Positions 13,168 to 15,424 of a stretch of DNA of 15,424 nucleotides are shown one piece after another. The stretch lies in assembly GCA_021779655.1 (NCBI GenBank), contig JAJYAF010000012.1:1-15424 (forward strand), in the 5' to 3' direction. The position numbers and the translations under genes are program-made. The stretch's first letter is position 1; the number at the start of each line of letters is the position of its first letter. Under the pieces are notes generated by a model, which did no database searches, was not told where the DNA came from, and worked only from the letters and a program-made list of their open reading frames with translations. The DNA comes from Pseudomonadota bacterium (GTDB lineage Bacteria > Pseudomonadota > Alphaproteobacteria > Acetobacterales > Acetobacteraceae).

Positions 13168-15424
13168 TTACCCCCGCAGCGTGCCCCCGCTTGCCTTGGT
13201 GACGGCCGCGACGATTTTTTCCGAAACCGCATCGATTTCGGCTTCCGTAAGCGGGCGCTCGAGGGGTTGAATCGTCACGGCGATAGCCAGCGACACCTGA
13301 CCGGCCGGCAAATTGGGGCCGGCATAGCGGTCGAACAGCGTGACGCCCGTAACGAACTTCCGTTCGGCCGAGCGGGCGGCGCGGATCAGCGTTTCCGCCG
13401 GCATGGCTTCGGGCACCAGGAATGCGAAATCCCTGCGCAACGGCTGGAAGGGAGGAAGCGGCGGCGGTGCCTTTCTTCTCCGCTTCGGCTCCGCGATGGC
13501 ATCGAGAAACAGCTCGAACGCCACCGATCCGGAAGGCAGATCGAGGCGCGCGCAAATCTCCGGGTGCAATGCGCCAAACCGGGCAAGCACGACGCCCGGC
13601 CCCTGCCGGAGCACGGCCGACTGGTTGGGGTGAAAAAACGCCGGCGCTTCCGCCGCGACCGAAACGGCTTCCAGCGGAACGCCGAGGGCGGCAAGCACGG
13701 CCAGTGCGTCCGCCTTCGCGTCGAACACATCAAAGGGCCGCGAGGGGGTTAGCGCGTCAAGCGGGGTCTGCCCGGTACGCAGCCCGGCCGCCGTCAGGAT
13801 CTGCCGGTCGATCGCGGGATAAGCCGGGCCGACCTCGAACAGCGCGAGATCGCCATGCCCGCGCGCGATATTGCGGGCCGCCGCTGCCGCCAGCGTGGCC
13901 AGCGCTGTCGGCCGCATCTGGTCGAGATCGGCCGCGATCGGGTTGCCGAGCCGCAGCGATTCGTCACCCGGCGCGAACATTCCGGCGATTTCATGATCCA
14001 TGAAGCTGAAGGTCACGCATTCCAGAAGTCCGCGCGCGGCCAGAACCCGGCGCGCTGTCGTGGCCCGCCTCTGCCTCGGGGTGAGAACCGGTTCCGGAAC
14101 GGCGGCGAGCCGGGGCAGCGATTGCGGAACGATCGTATCGAGGCCGCGCAGCCGCAGCACCTCCTCGATCAGATCCACCTCCGGCTCGATTTCCTCGGCG
14201 CCCAAAGCGGCGCGGGCCGCAATGCCCGGCTCCAGTTCCGCCGACTGGTCCAGCGCCGAGGGCTGGGCGATGTCGTTGCGCCAGGAGGGCACGTCCATCA
14301 GCACGCTCTCGGCATCCCGGCGATACAGGGTGAACCCCAGTTTTTCCAGATACGCCAAGGCCTCGTCCGGCGGAATATCGGCTCCCCCGAATTGCTTGAT
14401 CCGGCTGAACCGCAGCCGCGCCTTGCGCCGCCAGGCGGGCTGTGCGCCGGCTTCGCAAACCGGGCTCGCCGTTCCGCCGCAAAGCGCGAGCACCATGTTC
14501 GTCGCCGCATCGAGAGCGGCCGGCAGAAGCGCCGGATCGACCCCGCGCTCGAAACGCTGCCGGGCATCGGAATGAATGCCGTGGCGCTGCCCGCTCTGGG
14601 CGATCCGCACCCGGTCGAACAGCGCGCATTCGATGAACACGCTGCTTGTCGCCTCGTCGCAGCCCGTCGTCTCACCGCCGACGATCCCCGCCAGGGAAAC
14701 CACGCCGGCGGCATCGGCGATCACGCAATCCTCGGATGAAACGGTGATTTCCCGGCCATGCAGCCCGGGGAATCGCTCGCCCCGGCCGCGCCGCAGGGTA
14801 AGGTGATCGCCGGATATCCGGTCGGCATCGAATACATGAAGCGGACGGCCGAGATCGAAGGTGAAGAAATTGGTGATGTCCACCAGCGTGTTGATCGGGC
14901 GCAGGCCGATCGAGGCGAGGCGCGCCTTGAGCCAGGCCGGGCTTTCGCCGTTGCGCAGGCCATGGACCGTGCGGCCCAGAATCCACGGGCACGCTTGCGC
15001 AAATTCGTTGCGCCAGAAAATCCTGCCGGCCCCGCGCGCGGCGGGCGGCGGCGGGTTGAAAGGCTTGAGCGTGCCCAGCCCGGCGGCGGCGAGATCGCGG
15101 GCAATGCCGCGCACGCCGAGCGCGTCGCCGCGATTGGGGGTCACGGCGATTTCGATCAGCGGATCGTCCAGCCCCGCCCAGGCGGCGTAGGACGCGCCTG
15201 CCGGCGCATCGCCGGGCAGCTCGATAATTCCGTCATGCGCCTCGCCAAGCCCGAGCTCCCGTTGCGAGAGCAGCATGCCGGCCGATTCCACGCCACGGAT
15301 TTCGCTGCGCTTCAGCGTGATCCCGGTTCCCGGAATGAAGGCGCCGGGTGGCGCGAAAACCGCTTTCATGCCGGGCCGGACATTGGGCGCGCCGCATACC
15401 ACGGAGCATTCGGCCCCGCCGGCC
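13168..15424 (-). CDS. pheT: Phenylalanine--tRNA ligase beta subunit (5' end beyond window)
   Basis: About 752 codons are present and the protein continues past the right edge; the full length should be near 800. The beta subunit forms the alpha2-beta2 synthetase with PheS, binds tRNA and carries the editing site. Seen in order are the end of the N-terminal EMAP-type tRNA-binding domain (VVCGAPNVRPGMKAVFAPPG), the B3/B4 editing domain (NTLVDITNF, GRPLHVFDADRI), the conserved DARQRFERGVDP, the B5 domain (VPSWRNDIA, DLIEEVLRLRGLDTI), the core domain (ECVTFSFMDHEIAGMF, GNPIAADLDQMRPTAL, FEVGPAYP, FHPNQSAV) and the anticodon-binding FDX-ACB domain (VTLFDRYAG, LERPLTEAEID). An insertion of about 26 residues splits the usual SWR-DI and DLIEEV parts of B5. 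PheS is expected to the right. Confidence 0.96.
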   Translation of the reverse strand, partial: AGGAECSVVCGAPNVRPGMKAVFAPPGAFIPGTGITLKRSEIRGVESAGMLLSQRELGLGEAHDGIIELPGDAPAGASYAAWAGLDDPLIEIAVTPNRGDALGVRGIARDLAAAGLGTLKPFNPPPPAARGAGRIFWRNEFAQACPWILGRTVHGLRNGESPAWLKARLASIGLRPINTLVDITNFFTFDLGRPLHVFDADRISGDHLTLRRGRGERFPGLHGREITVSSEDCVIADAAGVVSLAGIVGGETTGCDEATSSVFIECALFDRVRIAQSGQRHGIHSDARQRFERGVDPALLPAALDAATNMVLALCGGTASPVCEAGAQPAWRRKARLRFSRIKQFGGADIPPDEALAYLEKLGFTLYRRDAESVLMDVPSWRNDIAQPSALDQSAELEPGIAARAALGAEEIEPEVDLIEEVLRLRGLDTIVPQSLPRLAAVPEPVLTPRQRRATTARRVLAARGLLECVTFSFMDHEIAGMFAPGDESLRLGNPIAADLDQMRPTALATLAAAAARNIARGHGDLALFEVGPAYPAIDRQILTAAGLRTGQTPLDALTPSRPFDVFDAKADALAVLAALGVPLEAVSVAAEAPAFFHPNQSAVLRQGPGVVLARFGALHPEICARLDLPSGSVAFELFLDAIAEPKRRRKAPPPLPPFQPLRRDFAFLVPEAMPAETLIRAARSAERKFVTGVTLFDRYAGPNLPAGQVSLAIAVTIQPLERPLTEAEIDAVSEKIVAAVTKASGGTLRG

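Noticed and set aside
12997..13752. Plus-strand open frame overlapping the 3' end of pheT
   Set aside because: It is antisense to the conserved anticodon-binding domain of PheT and its translation is arginine-rich without domains.

Overview
The window is GC-rich chromosomal DNA. Its gene content and order (a thrB-rnhA pair; mnmE-mnmG-rsmG-parA-parB in one block; divergent satP; pheT) point to an alphaproteobacterium. The style of the thiamine-phosphate-synthase-like, YggS and PheT proteins fits the Acetobacteraceae best. That placement is from memory of the families, not from a search. The mnmE-mnmG-rsmG-parA-parB block with parS sites usually lies near the chromosome origin, so this is probably an origin-proximal segment, although I see no origin or DnaA-box cluster.

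Layout. 1-111: a short 12/13-bp tandem repeat and no gene I can support. 112-1946: a ThiE/TenI-family gene (minus), divergent from a yggS-type PLP-binding protein gene (plus) with overlapping start codons; then a convergent predicted lipoprotein (minus). 1990-9601, all plus: homoserine kinase (thrB), RNase HI (rnhA), a DODA-type extradiol dioxygenase, the tRNA wobble-uridine modification pair mnmE and mnmG, 16S rRNA methyltransferase rsmG, and the chromosome segregation pair parA/parB. Most neighbours overlap or are closely packed. 9607-9714: three copies of a parS-like palindrome with an unusual sequence (TGCTCCACGTGGAGCA), directly after parB. 9743-10300: a SatP/YaaH acetate transporter (minus).

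10353-13167 is a degraded accessory island of visibly lower GC over most of its length. It holds the 3' part of an IS256/Mutator transposase broken by a 5-bp tandem duplication, a TupA-like ATP-grasp gene with one frameshift, and a family-2-like glycosyltransferase with one frameshift and no usable start codon. The last two look like surface-polysaccharide genes that have decayed. 13168-15424 is pheT (minus), running off the right edge.

How the genes fit together: MnmE and MnmG jointly modify U34 of tRNAs. RsmG, ParA and ParB follow in the same transcription direction with overlapping or short junctions, and ParB should load at the parS cluster just behind its own gene. I did not find an obviously new multi-gene system. 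The most distinctive signals are the variant parS cluster, a perfect AT-rich 17-bp palindrome inside mnmG, an apparently shortened MnmG C-terminal region, and the decayed polysaccharide island.
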